The translations under genes were made by a program, and so were the position numbers. The notes beneath the pieces were generated by a model. It saw nothing but the letters and a program-made list of their open reading frames with translations, searched no databases and was not told where the DNA came from. A stretch of DNA of 64,000 nucleotides from Chryseosolibacter sp964532595 (GTDB taxonomy: Bacteria > Bacteroidota > Bacteroidia > Cytophagales > Cyclobacteriaceae), in the NCBI GenBank assembly GCA_964532595.1, contig CAZHIQ010000001.1, positions 248,001 through 312,000 of the forward strand. Direction: 5' to 3'. Shown piece by piece: positions 38,692-47,011 of the stretch. Each line of letters starts with the position of its first letter. The stretch's first letter is position 1.

Positions 38692-38721
38692 ACAGGGCAG
38701 CTTGTTACAAAGCTGCCCTGT
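38692..38721 (+). terminator. Strong hairpin after the DUF1328 gene
   Basis: A perfect 12-bp stem (ACAGGGCAGCTT / AAGCTGCCCTGT) with a 6-nt loop lies 15 bp after the stop. There is no T-run behind it, so it is either a hairpin terminator of the Bacteroidota type or an RNA-stabilising stem. It ends 15 bp before the dehydrogenase start. Confidence 0.6.
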
Positions 38722-38736
38722 ATTGCCTGTAACGCT

Positions 38737-39774
38737 ATGATCGCTGCTGATACTGAAGATTCTCCGCTAAAGATAGGGTTGCGATGGACTGCCGCAGCAA
38801 TTGGTACGTATATCGTCGCGCACTCAGTCTTTCAGGCGCTGACACGTTTTAGGCTAAAAGGTAAGGTAGCCCTTATAACTGGCGGTTCGCGGGGGCTAGG
38901 CCTTGTACTTGCGCGCCAGCTCGGCTATCGCGGAGTATCGGTCGCTATCTGTGCACGCTCTGCCGACGACCTTGCGAAAGCGCAGCAGGATTTGGAAGAG
39001 CGGGGTATTCCTGCGTTTCCCATTATAGCCGATGTTACCATCCCGGAAGAAGTCGATGCCGCAGTTCGCGATACCATAAATCACTTCGGTCGAGTCGACG
39101 TCCTCATCAACAACGCAGGCATTATTCAGGTGGGCCCTCAAGACCTTATGGATCTATCAGATTACCAGCTTGCCATGCAGACCAACTTCTGGGCTCACTT
39201 ATATGCCATGCACGCGGTCATCCCTCACTTCACCGAACGGGGCGGCGGCAGAATTGTCAATATCACTTCCATTGGAGGAAAACTCGCATTGCCCCATCTC
39301 CTACCCTACACGGCGAGCAAGTTCGCTGCCGTAGGTTTGTCGGAGGGTATGCACGCCGAACTGCGTAAATACAATATTATTGTCACGACTGTCGTGCCCA
39401 ACCTGATGCGGACAGGAAGCCCGCTAAACGCTGACATCAAAGGGGACTACCAGCGCGAGTACGCCTGGTTCAAGCATGCTGACTCCAATCCTCTTCTCAG
39501 TCAAAGTGCCGAACACGTAGCGGAACGTATTATACGTGCTATCGAATACGGTGAATCGGAAGTTACCCTATCACTCAGTGCGAAGCTGGCAACGTTCGTT
39601 AAGGGGTTCGCCCCGGGGTGGGTAAATACCATCATGCGGATCGCCGATCGCTTGCTTCCCACGGCGATCACGTCTGACAAAACCGCTGTCAAAGGATGGC
39701 AGGCGGAATCAAGTCTCTCGCAAGGTCCTATTTCACGACTCACCGATAACGCTGCCAGGAAGAACAATCAGTGA
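38737..39774 (+). CDS. Short-chain dehydrogenase/reductase
   Basis: The 345-residue protein has the NAD(P)-binding TGGSRGLG (48-55), NNAG and the catalytic YTASK with upstream Ser in NITSIGG. An N-terminal extension of about 40 residues contains a weakly hydrophobic helix (AAAIGTYIVAHSVF), suggesting membrane association. The C-terminal extension of some 80 residues resembles the long-chain SDR group seen in lipid metabolism. Substrate unknown. It follows the hairpin and ends 3 bp before the convergent AstE-like gene. Confidence 0.9.
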   Translation: MIAADTEDSPLKIGLRWTAAAIGTYIVAHSVFQALTRFRLKGKVALITGGSRGLGLVLARQLGYRGVSVAICARSADDLAKAQQDLEERGIPAFPIIADVTIPEEVDAAVRDTINHFGRVDVLINNAGIIQVGPQDLMDLSDYQLAMQTNFWAHLYAMHAVIPHFTERGGGRIVNITSIGGKLALPHLLPYTASKFAAVGLSEGMHAELRKYNIIVTTVVPNLMRTGSPLNADIKGDYQREYAWFKHADSNPLLSQSAEHVAERIIRAIEYGESEVTLSLSAKLATFVKGFAPGWVNTIMRIADRLLPTAITSDKTAVKGWQAESSLSQGPISRLTDNAARKNNQ

Positions 39775-39777
39775 TGG

Positions 39778-40737
39778 TTATTCCAGTCTGCAGTAGTCGT
39801 CCATACCCAAATGAACGAGCGCATCACCCGTGTGAATAACCGGACCGTTGTTTATCCCAATAACGTAACCCGTTCGCGGCGCAACAACTTCTTCCTTGAA
39901 CTCACCGAACGGATCCGTAATGGTACCCACCCACTCACCCCGGTGGATAAGCTGTCCACTTTCGATGTTGGGTTGAAACAAGCCAGCGTGCCGCGCGCGC
40001 AGCCAGGAGGTATTCCAAATGATACGCGTTTCTTCCGCAGCCTCGGGAGCCGTATCGATCATGTTGAGGTGCTTCATTAATCTCAAAATCCCTGCGACGC
40101 CGGTCTCAATAGCTTGCGGATCGAACCGAAGCGACTCCCCCCCTTCGTAGACGAGAATTCTCTTTCCCTTCCGGGCTGCCTCACGCCGCAAGGAGTTAGG
40201 GCGAAAAGGCATGTCAATGGTAAAAGGAGCGCCGAATGCTTTTGCGAGCGCCATGTTCTGTGGATCGCGAAGTACCGTACGAACTTGTGGATAATTAGCG
40301 CGCATAGCACCTCCGGTGTGGAAGTCGACCCCGTAGTCGATATGAGGAATAATCTCCTGCATAACATACCACGCGACACGACTAGCCAGTGACCCCGTTC
40401 GGCTTCCCGGAAACGAACGGTTAATGTCTTTTCCATCGGGAACTTCGCGAGAATAATTAAGGAAACCGTATACGTTAATTACAGGCAAACACACAACCGC
40501 CCCGCGCTTTACTCGGTAGAGTTGGCGGTCGAGAACACGCCTGACGATCTCCATCCCATTGAGCTCATCACCGTGCATTCCGGCCAGAAGTCCGAGAACA
40601 GGACCATCCTCGAGACCGCGATAAACATAAATCGGGGTATCGATGAGCGTATGCGAGGGCAGGCGGGCTATGTTAAAAATAAGCTCCCTGAATTCTCCGG
40701 GTTTCACTTCCTGACTGGCTACGGTCAAATCGCGCAT
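39778..40737 (-). CDS. AstE/aspartoacylase-family zinc hydrolase
   Basis: The 319-residue enzyme belongs to the M14-like succinylglutamate desuccinylase/aspartoacylase group. Zinc ligands are visible in AGMHGDELNG (His and Glu) and in the downstream DFHTGG; YPQVR and the C-terminal barrel of about 85 residues fit the family. Such enzymes remove acyl groups or amidated amino acids. The ATG at 40737 was preferred to a GTG twelve codons earlier. It is 63 bp from rimK on the same strand, and the set of AstE-like hydrolase, ATP-grasp ligase and retropepsin is a conserved pairing described for peptide-modifying loci. Confidence 0.86.
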   Translation of the reverse strand: MRDLTVASQEVKPGEFRELIFNIARLPSHTLIDTPIYVYRGLEDGPVLGLLAGMHGDELNGMEIVRRVLDRQLYRVKRGAVVCLPVINVYGFLNYSREVPDGKDINRSFPGSRTGSLASRVAWYVMQEIIPHIDYGVDFHTGGAMRANYPQVRTVLRDPQNMALAKAFGAPFTIDMPFRPNSLRREAARKGKRILVYEGGESLRFDPQAIETGVAGILRLMKHLNMIDTAPEAAEETRIIWNTSWLRARHAGLFQPNIESGQLIHRGEWVGTITDPFGEFKEEVVAPRTGYVIGINNGPVIHTGDALVHLGMDDYCRLE

Positions 40738-40800
40738 TCGGGATAAGGTTTTCGGTTGACATTCCGCGCGCACTGCTCTTCCAGAAAAAGTACATTACTT

Positions 40801-41709
40801 TCAGGCGTTCACTTTGTCTTTCTGTATTTTCTGTTTTCCGGCGTACTTCTCAACAAAATCGTAAATCTTCCCCGCAATATCCACCCCTGTCGCACCTTCG
40901 ATGCCCTCGAGTCCCGGCGATGAATTTACTTCAACGATGAGCGGTCCTCTGTTTGAAGGTAGCATGTCGACGCCCGCGACACCCAGTCCCATTCTTCGGG
41001 CCGCCTTAACAGCAGCGTTTTTCTCCTGACGGCTAAGTTTCACGAGTGTCGCGGTTCCTCCCCGGTGAAGGTTCGATCGAAACTCGCCTTCCCTGGCCTG
41101 CCGACGCATCGCGCCTACCACTTCACCGTTGACGACGAAAGCGCGTATATCAGCACCTCCCGCCTCTTTAATGAACTCCTGAATAATTATGCGTGCATGA
41201 ATACCGTGAAACGCTTCTACAATAGATTTTGCAACCTTCTTCGACTCTGCCAGGACAACCCCCAGCCCCTGCGTGCCTTCGAGTAGTTTTATCACGACAG
41301 GCGCGCCACCGACGGCTTCTACGATTCCCTCCGTATCGCGTGAGTAGTCCATAAATATTGTTTTGGGAAGTCCGAGACCCGCTCTCGACAAAATCTGCAG
41401 ACTGCGAAGTTTATCACGCGACCGGATCAGCGCCTGCGACTCTACCGCTGTAAAGACTTTCATCATCTCAAACTGCCTTACCACCGCTGCACCATAAAAT
41501 GTAACGGAAGCCCCTATCCGCGGGATAATTGCATCGAAGTAGTCAAGGCGACGGCCGTTGTACAGCACCATAGGATTCTTCTTCTCGATAAAGAGAATGC
41601 ACTTCATATGGTCAATGATCTCCACATGATGGCCGCGGGCTTCACCCGCTTGCTTGAGACGACGAGTGGAATACAAGGACGGATCCCTGGACAGTATTGC
41701 GATATTCAT
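40801..41709 (-). CDS. rimK: RimK-type ATP-grasp glutamate ligase
   Basis: The 302-residue protein has the ATP-grasp fold with PVVIKLLEGTQGLGVVLAE (nucleotide-binding loop), IIIQEFIKEAGGADIRAFVV and EVNSSPGLEGIE (Mg2+-binding end), all close to E. coli RimK, which adds glutamates to the C-terminus of ribosomal protein S6. It abuts the retropepsin-like gene with no intervening base. Whether S6 or another peptide is modified here is unknown, since the hydrolase and protease beside it suggest a dedicated modification/processing unit. Confidence 0.92.
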   Translation of the reverse strand: MNIAILSRDPSLYSTRRLKQAGEARGHHVEIIDHMKCILFIEKKNPMVLYNGRRLDYFDAIIPRIGASVTFYGAAVVRQFEMMKVFTAVESQALIRSRDKLRSLQILSRAGLGLPKTIFMDYSRDTEGIVEAVGGAPVVIKLLEGTQGLGVVLAESKKVAKSIVEAFHGIHARIIIQEFIKEAGGADIRAFVVNGEVVGAMRRQAREGEFRSNLHRGGTATLVKLSRQEKNAAVKAARRMGLGVAGVDMLPSNRGPLIVEVNSSPGLEGIEGATGVDIAGKIYDFVEKYAGKQKIQKDKVNA

Positions 41710-42162
41710 TTATAGCGAGTTCTGAATTTCCGAAGTCAACCGCTGCAGGCGCTTGGCCCGGAAGGAGAGATTTTTGCGACGTACATCGATGAGAAAGCGG
41801 TTGCGCAGGATCTTTCTCCCTATCAAGATGGGAAACTTCAACGAACCGCGGTTGGACAATGAAAACTCCGTGGTGATATCTTCACCAAAAAGGGTAATAG
41901 ACGTTACAATAACAAAGCGCTTCTCCACCTCACCGAACGAGTTGCGGACATACTTCCGTTCGAAATTGTCGAACACAAACTTCATTCCGGTAAACTCGGG
42001 GTGCTCTCTATCGAGCAGCACAAATTCCAGTTTCCCACCGACTACCCGCGCCCGCTCGCAATGCAGGCTGGAAGTATAAGCGCCGGTGTCAATCTTTGCA
42101 TGAATATCCGAAAGACCGAGATCCGGTAGATCAACACGGTCGTATCTGCCCAGTACGTACAT
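41710..42162 (-). CDS. Retropepsin-like protease (RimB/"ATP-dependent zinc protease" family)
   Basis: The 150-residue protein has one aspartic-protease motif, AKIDTGAYTSSLHC (Asp25-Thr26-Gly27), and the beta-rich fold expected of a retropepsin that works as a dimer; the family is also labelled, probably wrongly, zinc protease. Close relatives are encoded next to RimK. It abuts rimK and precedes it in the operon, so ligase and protease are made together. Predicted to cleave or trim the ligase product; inference from context. Confidence 0.85.
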   Translation of the reverse strand: MYVLGRYDRVDLPDLGLSDIHAKIDTGAYTSSLHCERARVVGGKLEFVLLDREHPEFTGMKFVFDNFERKYVRNSFGEVEKRFVIVTSITLFGEDITTEFSLSNRGSLKFPILIGRKILRNRFLIDVRRKNLSFRAKRLQRLTSEIQNSL

Positions 42163-42192
42163 GGAGCATTTTTTAGGAAGATAGAATAAAAA

Positions 42193-42212
42193 AGCCCTGC
42201 CATAGCAGGGCT
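42193..42212 (-). terminator. Intrinsic terminator of the DUF2911 gene
   Basis: An 8-bp stem AGCCCTGC / GCAGGGCT with a CATA loop is followed on the minus strand by a T-run (A-rich 42186-42192 on plus). It separates the DUF2911 gene from the downstream retropepsin-rimK-hydrolase operon. Confidence 0.78.
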
Positions 42213-42237
42213 CCCCTTTATTTATTTTTGACTATTG

Positions 42238-42750
42238 TCACGCCTTGACTTTGAAAGCCACTTCCGTGTTCTCCCACTTCAGACTGACCCGGTCTTTTTC
42301 CGGGGCAATCGTAAAGGTTTCGATGTACCCGGAAGTCTTTTTAGGCTTAACATTAACCCGGAGCACATCCTTTGCCTGGTCGTAGTTGTATGCCCCCGGT
42401 TGATCGTAATCTTTGTTCAGGATGATCGTCCACTCGTTCTCATTGGGGATGGTAAACAATGCATATTTCCCGGCGGGAACTTCCTTGCCCTCAATTTTCA
42501 CCGGCTTATCGAACTCGATCGTGGTTGCTGCATTTGCCCCTGTACGCCACACTTTACCGAACGGCACCAGTTCCCCCATAATCTTTCGGCTATCGGCAGA
42601 AGGCCTGCAATAAACAATGCTCACCTTTGCGCCACCCACTGTGCCGCTAACTTCATCCTTCGGACTTGTTCTTCTCTTTTCCTGGGCTTGTGACTGGAAG
42701 GCCATCATCAGAGCCGCTGCTACTAGACAAAAAACGCTGAATTTTCTCAT
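42238..42750 (-). CDS. Secreted DUF2911 protein
   Basis: The 170-residue product has a signal peptide (cleavage near SQAQ) and the DUF2911 core: SPKDEVSGTVGGAKVSIVY, GKVWRTGANAATTIEF, PAGKYALFTIP and NEWTIILNK. DUF2911 is largely confined to Bacteroidota and related phyla; function is unknown. It has its own terminator and no same-strand neighbour within 100 bp upstream. Confidence 0.92.
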   Translation of the reverse strand: MRKFSVFCLVAAALMMAFQSQAQEKRRTSPKDEVSGTVGGAKVSIVYCRPSADSRKIMGELVPFGKVWRTGANAATTIEFDKPVKIEGKEVPAGKYALFTIPNENEWTIILNKDYDQPGAYNYDQAKDVLRVNVKPKKTSGYIETFTIAPEKDRVSLKWENTEVAFKVKA

Positions 42751-42859
42751 AGCTGTGTTATTAGGATTTGGTTTGGCTTATTCGGAGGTCTGTCGACCAA
42801 CATTAATTGTATATAAACGAAGCAGCGGCCCAAAGGTTGGTCTGTCCCCCATTTATTAC

Positions 42860-44191
42860 CTATCGGCCAAATGGATTCATCGCCGATAACGCCTTCCGAC
42901 CGCCTCCCATTTTGTTCATCGTCTTCATCAGCTTGCGCATGTCGTTGAATTGCTTGAGCAGGTTGTTCACCTCCTGAACCGTTCGTCCACTTCCTTTAGC
43001 GATGCGAGATTTACGGCTTCCGTTAATTATTTCGGGGTTTTCCCTCTCTTCGATGGTCATCGAGCGAATAATCGCTTCAATCGGCTTAAAGGAATTGTCG
43101 TCGATGTCGATATCCTTCATCGCTTTTCCCATTCCCGGGATCATACCCAGCAAATCCTTCATGTTACCCATCTTCTTGATTTGCTGAAGTTGCTGGAGAA
43201 AATCGTTGAAGTCGAACTGATTCTTACGGATTTTCTTGTTCAGCCGGCGTGCTTCATCTTCGTCATAGGCCTGCTGCGCACGTTCAACGAGGGAGATAAC
43301 ATCCCCCATCCCCAGAATACGGCTGGCCATACGATCGGGATAGAAGCGATCGATGGCCTCCATTTTTTCGCCCGTGCTAATGAACTTGATAGGCTTTTCA
43401 ACGACACGCCGAATCGAGAGGGCCGCCCCCCCGCGTGTATCACCGTCGAGTTTTGTTAGAACTACGCCATCAAAGTTGAGTCGTTCGTTGAAGGCCCGTG
43501 CCGTGTTCACGGCATCCTGACCGGTCATGGAATCGACAACGAACAATGTCTCGGACGGACTCAGTGCCTCCTTGAGTCTCGCAATCTCATCCATCATCTC
43601 CTCATCGACAGCCAGACGTCCTGCGGTATCGACAATCACCACGCGATTGTTATTCTTTTTCGCATGATCGATCGCCGCCCGGGCAATCTTGACCGCGTCC
43701 TTGTTTTCAGGTTCGGCGTACACTTCAACGCCAATCTGCTCGCCGAGCACTTTCAACTGATCGATCGCTGCCGGGCGATAAATGTCACAGGCTGCAAGAA
43801 GAACGTTCTTGCCCTGCTTCTTCAGATAGTTTGCGAGCTTACCGGAGAAAGTCGTCTTACCCGAACCCTGCAAGCCGGAAATAAGGACGACCGCGGGATT
43901 TCCCTCAAGCTTGATATCTTCACTGGTTCCGCCCATCAGAGCGGTGAGTTCGTCGCTTGTGATTTTGGTGAGCAGCTGACCCGGCGAAATGGAGGTGATA
44001 ACGTTCTCACCCATCGCCTTCTGCCGGATTTCGTCGGTAACTTCTTTGGCTACCTTGTAGTTGACGTCGGCATCGATCAGCGCCTTCCTGATTTCCTTGA
44101 CCGTTGAGGCAACGTTGATCTCCGTAATCTTACCCTGTCCCTTAAGGGTCTGGAAGGCCTTTTCAAGCTTTACACTTAAATTATCAAACAT
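42860..44191 (-). CDS. ffh: Signal recognition particle GTPase Ffh
   Basis: The 443-residue protein has the SRP54 N-domain, the G-domain with GLQGSGKTT (106-114), DTAGR and TKLDGD, and the Met-rich M-domain (from about 295, with GMIPGMGKAM, KMGGGRKALS). Ffh with 4.5S RNA targets nascent membrane proteins to FtsY. Single gene; a 6-bp-stem hairpin (44223-44238) lies between moeA and ffh and may end moeA or sit in the ffh leader. A 4.5S RNA gene was not found in the window. Confidence 0.96.
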   Translation of the reverse strand: MFDNLSVKLEKAFQTLKGQGKITEINVASTVKEIRKALIDADVNYKVAKEVTDEIRQKAMGENVITSISPGQLLTKITSDELTALMGGTSEDIKLEGNPAVVLISGLQGSGKTTFSGKLANYLKKQGKNVLLAACDIYRPAAIDQLKVLGEQIGVEVYAEPENKDAVKIARAAIDHAKKNNNRVVIVDTAGRLAVDEEMMDEIARLKEALSPSETLFVVDSMTGQDAVNTARAFNERLNFDGVVLTKLDGDTRGGAALSIRRVVEKPIKFISTGEKMEAIDRFYPDRMASRILGMGDVISLVERAQQAYDEDEARRLNKKIRKNQFDFNDFLQQLQQIKKMGNMKDLLGMIPGMGKAMKDIDIDDNSFKPIEAIIRSMTIEERENPEIINGSRKSRIAKGSGRTVQEVNNLLKQFNDMRKLMKTMNKMGGGRKALSAMNPFGR

Positions 44192-44265
44192 ATCTTCTCT
44201 TTATCCTTATAAAACGCCAACAACGCCCTGCCGGGCGTATGCGTGGGCGCAATTTAGCGAAATTT

Positions 44266-45459
44266 TCACGGGCGGAAGGCGAGGAATGGAAACACTTCCC
44301 CGGCGCGAAACACTTCCCGGTCTGACGGCAGTTCCAGAAATCCATCCACACTGGCCAGGTTTGCAAAATCGCCCGAACCGCCTCCTGCGGCGGGCCACGC
44401 CTTCATGACTCCCCCATCGCCCGACACACGCACCTGGAGAAAATAAGTCAACGCGGGGGCAAACTTAAAATCCTCGGCGAGCACTGCTGCTTGCGATTTC
44501 ACTTCCGTTCCGAGGCTGTGTAACAACCAGGGACGTACATAGCGATAGAAACACATAAAGGTGGACACAGGGTTTCCCGGGAGAGCAAATGCGACCGGTC
44601 CGCGGCTACCCACCCCAAACCAAAAGGGTTTTCCCGGCCTTTGACTCACCTGATGAAACAATTTTCGGATACCCGCAGCCTCCAGAGCATCCGGGATATA
44701 GTCATACTTCCCCTTGGAAACACCCCCGGAAAGAATCATCACATCGCATTCAGCCGCTGTTCTGCCGATTTCTCTTTTGATTATGTCGGCGTCGTCAGGC
44801 AGGTGACCCGCTTCCGCCTCGATGCCCATACTGCGAAGGGCCGACACCAGCGCTTCAGTGTTCGAACGCCTGATTTGAAAGGGTCCCGGCTGTTCCTCTA
44901 CGGCAACCAATTCATCACCGGAAGAAAGCACAGCCACGCGCGGCCAAGCACGCACGTCGACCGATGTGATTCCGACGGAAGCCATCAACGCCACTTCGGC
45001 GGGACTAATCCGTTGCCCCGGCGAGAGCAACGCCGAACCCGCCGCCGCATCCGAGCCGCGATGATGGACATTTTGATACTTTTCCACTATCACATCAGCG
45101 ACAGTAGCCATACCATTGTTCATCGTCAAATCCTCGTAGCGTATAACAGTATCTGCGCCACGGGGGAGCACTGCTCCCGTCATCACCTCTATACAGACCT
45201 CGCTGCCCGGCAGGTCCATTTGCGAGGCACCAGCGCCTTGTACGCCGGCAATAACGAAAGTGCGACGCCCCTCCTCCCACGCTTTGTAGGCAATGGCAAC
45301 TCCATCCATGGTGACCCTGTCAAAGGGCGGAAAATCGCGATCGGCAAAGACGGGGGTAGCCAGCACATGATTCACCGCGTCTCGCAAAGGGACCTTGAGA
45401 ACCGGAGGGGAGAAAAGGTGACTGAGGGTAATGGCCGTGGCCTGATCAACGGAAATCAT
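44266..45459 (-). CDS. moeA: Molybdopterin molybdotransferase MoeA
   Basis: The 397-residue enzyme inserts molybdate into molybdopterin-AMP. Signatures: PPFDRVTMDGVAI near the N-terminus, VLPRGADTVIRYED, and VMILSGGVSKGKYDYIPDAL followed by FALPGNPVSTF. The ATG at 45459 was chosen over a GTG twelve codons upstream. It is divergent from moaC with a 93-bp shared control region containing two copies of GTAATTCGT. Confidence 0.95.
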   Translation of the reverse strand: MISVDQATAITLSHLFSPPVLKVPLRDAVNHVLATPVFADRDFPPFDRVTMDGVAIAYKAWEEGRRTFVIAGVQGAGASQMDLPGSEVCIEVMTGAVLPRGADTVIRYEDLTMNNGMATVADVIVEKYQNVHHRGSDAAAGSALLSPGQRISPAEVALMASVGITSVDVRAWPRVAVLSSGDELVAVEEQPGPFQIRRSNTEALVSALRSMGIEAEAGHLPDDADIIKREIGRTAAECDVMILSGGVSKGKYDYIPDALEAAGIRKLFHQVSQRPGKPFWFGVGSRGPVAFALPGNPVSTFMCFYRYVRPWLLHSLGTEVKSQAAVLAEDFKFAPALTYFLQVRVSGDGGVMKAWPAAGGGSGDFANLASVDGFLELPSDREVFRAGEVFPFLAFRP

Positions 45460-45521
45460 AAACGAAGATAGGCAATCATAACTTGCCGTTCCCACCGCGC
45501 CTCACGCCAAATTCATCATCG

Positions 45522-45549
45522 GTAATTCGTATTTTATCTCGTAATTCGT
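45522..45549. repeat. Two 9-bp direct repeats in the moeA-moaC intergenic region
   Basis: GTAATTCGT occurs at 45522-45530 and again at 45541-45549, immediately before the moaC start. The core ATTCGT is also the core of the heptanucleotide array 1 kb downstream between moaE and moaD. It may be a short relic of the same repeat or a regulator-binding pair; no further evidence. Confidence 0.5.
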
Positions 45550-45552
45550 GCT

Positions 45553-46032
45553 ATGAAAAAGCAGACGCTGACCCACATCGACGCCAAAGGCAAAGCCACT
45601 ATGGTTGATGTTTCTGAGAAGGCCGTGACCCGCCGAACGGCGCGTGCCGAGGCGGTCGTACACCTCGGGCAGGAAGTGATGCGACATTTGCGGGACCACG
45701 ATGTACACACGAAAAAGGGGCCCGTGTTTCAAACCGCCGTGCTTGCGGGAATCATGGCCGCGAAGCGAACCTCCGACCTGATTCCTCTATGCCACCCCCT
45801 CGGACTCGACGATTGTCAGATAGAAGTAGACTTGCGGGACGAAGAAGTTATTCTGACCTCAACCACTGTAATCAGTGCGCGAACCGGTGTCGAAATGGAA
45901 GCGCTCACAGCAGTATCCGTCGCAGCCCTTACTGTCTACGATATGTGCAAGGCGCTCAGTCACGACATCGTCATCCGCGAAATCAGGCTGGTGGAAAAAA
46001 CCGGCGGCAAGCGCGACTTTCACCGATCATGA
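45553..46032 (+). CDS. moaC: Cyclic pyranopterin monophosphate synthase MoaC
   Basis: The 159-residue enzyme converts the MoaA product to cyclic pyranopterin monophosphate, the first stable molybdenum-cofactor intermediate. Signature residues are in KKGPVFQTAVLAGIMAAKR, LIPLCHPL and GVEMEALTAVSVAALTVYDMCKA. The ATG follows the second GTAATTCGT copy by three bases. Its stop overlaps the end of the convergent moaE gene by 6 bp. Confidence 0.97.
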   Translation: MKKQTLTHIDAKGKATMVDVSEKAVTRRTARAEAVVHLGQEVMRHLRDHDVHTKKGPVFQTAVLAGIMAAKRTSDLIPLCHPLGLDDCQIEVDLRDEEVILTSTTVISARTGVEMEALTAVSVAALTVYDMCKALSHDIVIREIRLVEKTGGKRDFHRS

Positions 46033-46458
46033 CGAAACCATCGCACCCGATGGATTTGCGGAAACCCATTCCTCCCCGTCTTCAAACACTTCTTTCTTCC
46101 AAATGGGCACGCGTTCTTTGAGATTGTCGATAATGAACTGACAAGCTTCGAAGGAATTCTTCCGATGCGCCGTCGAAACAGCTACGGCAACCGCTACTTC
46201 GCCCGGGCGTAACGTGCCCACGCGATGGCTTACAGCCGATCCGAGTAAATTCCAGCGCTCCGCCGCTTCAGCAACAATCTTCTTGATTTCCGCTACCGCC
46301 ATGGCTTCGTAAGCCTCATACTCCAGCCACAATACGTTCTTGTCATGAGAAGTATTGCGAACCGTACCGACAAACACATTTACCGCGCCGGCTCCCAGGC
46401 TGGCAGCAGTATCGATGACCTTCTGTACATCAATGGACTTTTCTGTGATTTTTATCAT
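46027..46458 (-). CDS. moaE: Molybdopterin synthase catalytic subunit MoaE
   Basis: The 143-residue large subunit of molybdopterin synthase moves sulfur from MoaD to precursor Z. Typical segments are GAVNVFVGTVRNTSHDKNV, LEYEAYEAMA, HRVGTLRPGE and the catalytic lysines in AHRKNSFEAC and IWKKE. It lies downstream of moaD on the same strand but separated from it by 212 bp that hold the heptanucleotide array. It converges with moaC. Confidence 0.95.
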   Translation of the reverse strand: MIKITEKSIDVQKVIDTAASLGAGAVNVFVGTVRNTSHDKNVLWLEYEAYEAMAVAEIKKIVAEAAERWNLLGSAVSHRVGTLRPGEVAVAVAVSTAHRKNSFEACQFIIDNLKERVPIWKKEVFEDGEEWVSANPSGAMVSS

Positions 46459-46580
46459 GTTCGGCGGGTTAATACAAACACGAGCATCGAGATTAAAACT
46501 ACGTGATAATCGCCAATTACCAAGTGGTATCAGCTCGCAAAGAGGGCTTAAGAATCATGCCCATGCGCTTTGACACCTCC

Positions 46581-46664
46581 CATTCGTACCTCGTACTTCG
46601 TACCTCGTACCTCATACTTCGTCATTCGTCATTCGTCATTCGTCATTCGTACTTCGTACTTCGT
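46581..46664. repeat. Heptanucleotide tandem repeat, 12 units, between moaD and moaE
   Basis: Twelve consecutive 7-bp units fill 84 bp without gaps. In order on plus: CATTCGT, ACCTCGT, ACTTCGT, ACCTCGT, ACCTCAT, ACTTCGT, CATTCGT four times, ACTTCGT twice. On the minus (transcribed) strand they read ACGAAGT, ACGAATG, ACGAGGT. All units share the TCGT end except one (TCAT). There are no spacers as in CRISPR. The array starts 7 bp past the moaD stop and lies 122 bp before moaE. Confidence 0.9.
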
Positions 46665-46670
46665 CTTCCC

Positions 46671-46913
46671 TCACCCTCCACTTACCGGCGGGATCAGGGC
46701 GATTTCGTCTGATTCGGCCACGACATCCCCATCCTCTGCGTAGGTATTGTTGACAGCTATCATGAGGGAAGGAAGTTTTCCCAGCGTGGGGTACGAAGCG
46801 ACTAACGCAGCGCGCAGCGAAGCCACGGTATTGCCGTCGGTTTCGAAGAGCTTTTCCCGGGTGCCGAGAATTTCCCGGGTGATGCCAAACGCCTTGATTA
46901 CATAACGGGCCAT
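46671..46913 (-). CDS. moaD: Molybdopterin synthase sulfur carrier MoaD
   Basis: An 80-residue ubiquitin-like protein ending PPVSGG; the terminal Gly-Gly is adenylated and thiocarboxylated to carry sulfur for MoaE. ATG at 46913 gives the normal family length; a longer reading would run into the divergent moaA start. It lies 98 bp from moaA, divergently, and 212 bp upstream of moaE. Confidence 0.92.
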   Translation of the reverse strand: MARYVIKAFGITREILGTREKLFETDGNTVASLRAALVASYPTLGKLPSLMIAVNNTYAEDGDVVAESDEIALIPPVSGG

Positions 46914-47011
46914 AAGCAGAAATAAACAATGAATCGTCTGAACGGTCTCCGGAAGTTCCGGCAGTTCCTTAACTTCGACCAAAATAAGCCTATTTCCGGC
47001 AGCTGACAACG

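Noticed and set aside
46581..46664. CRISPR-like array
   Set aside because: Units are 7 bp, contiguous and without spacers, and no cas genes are near.
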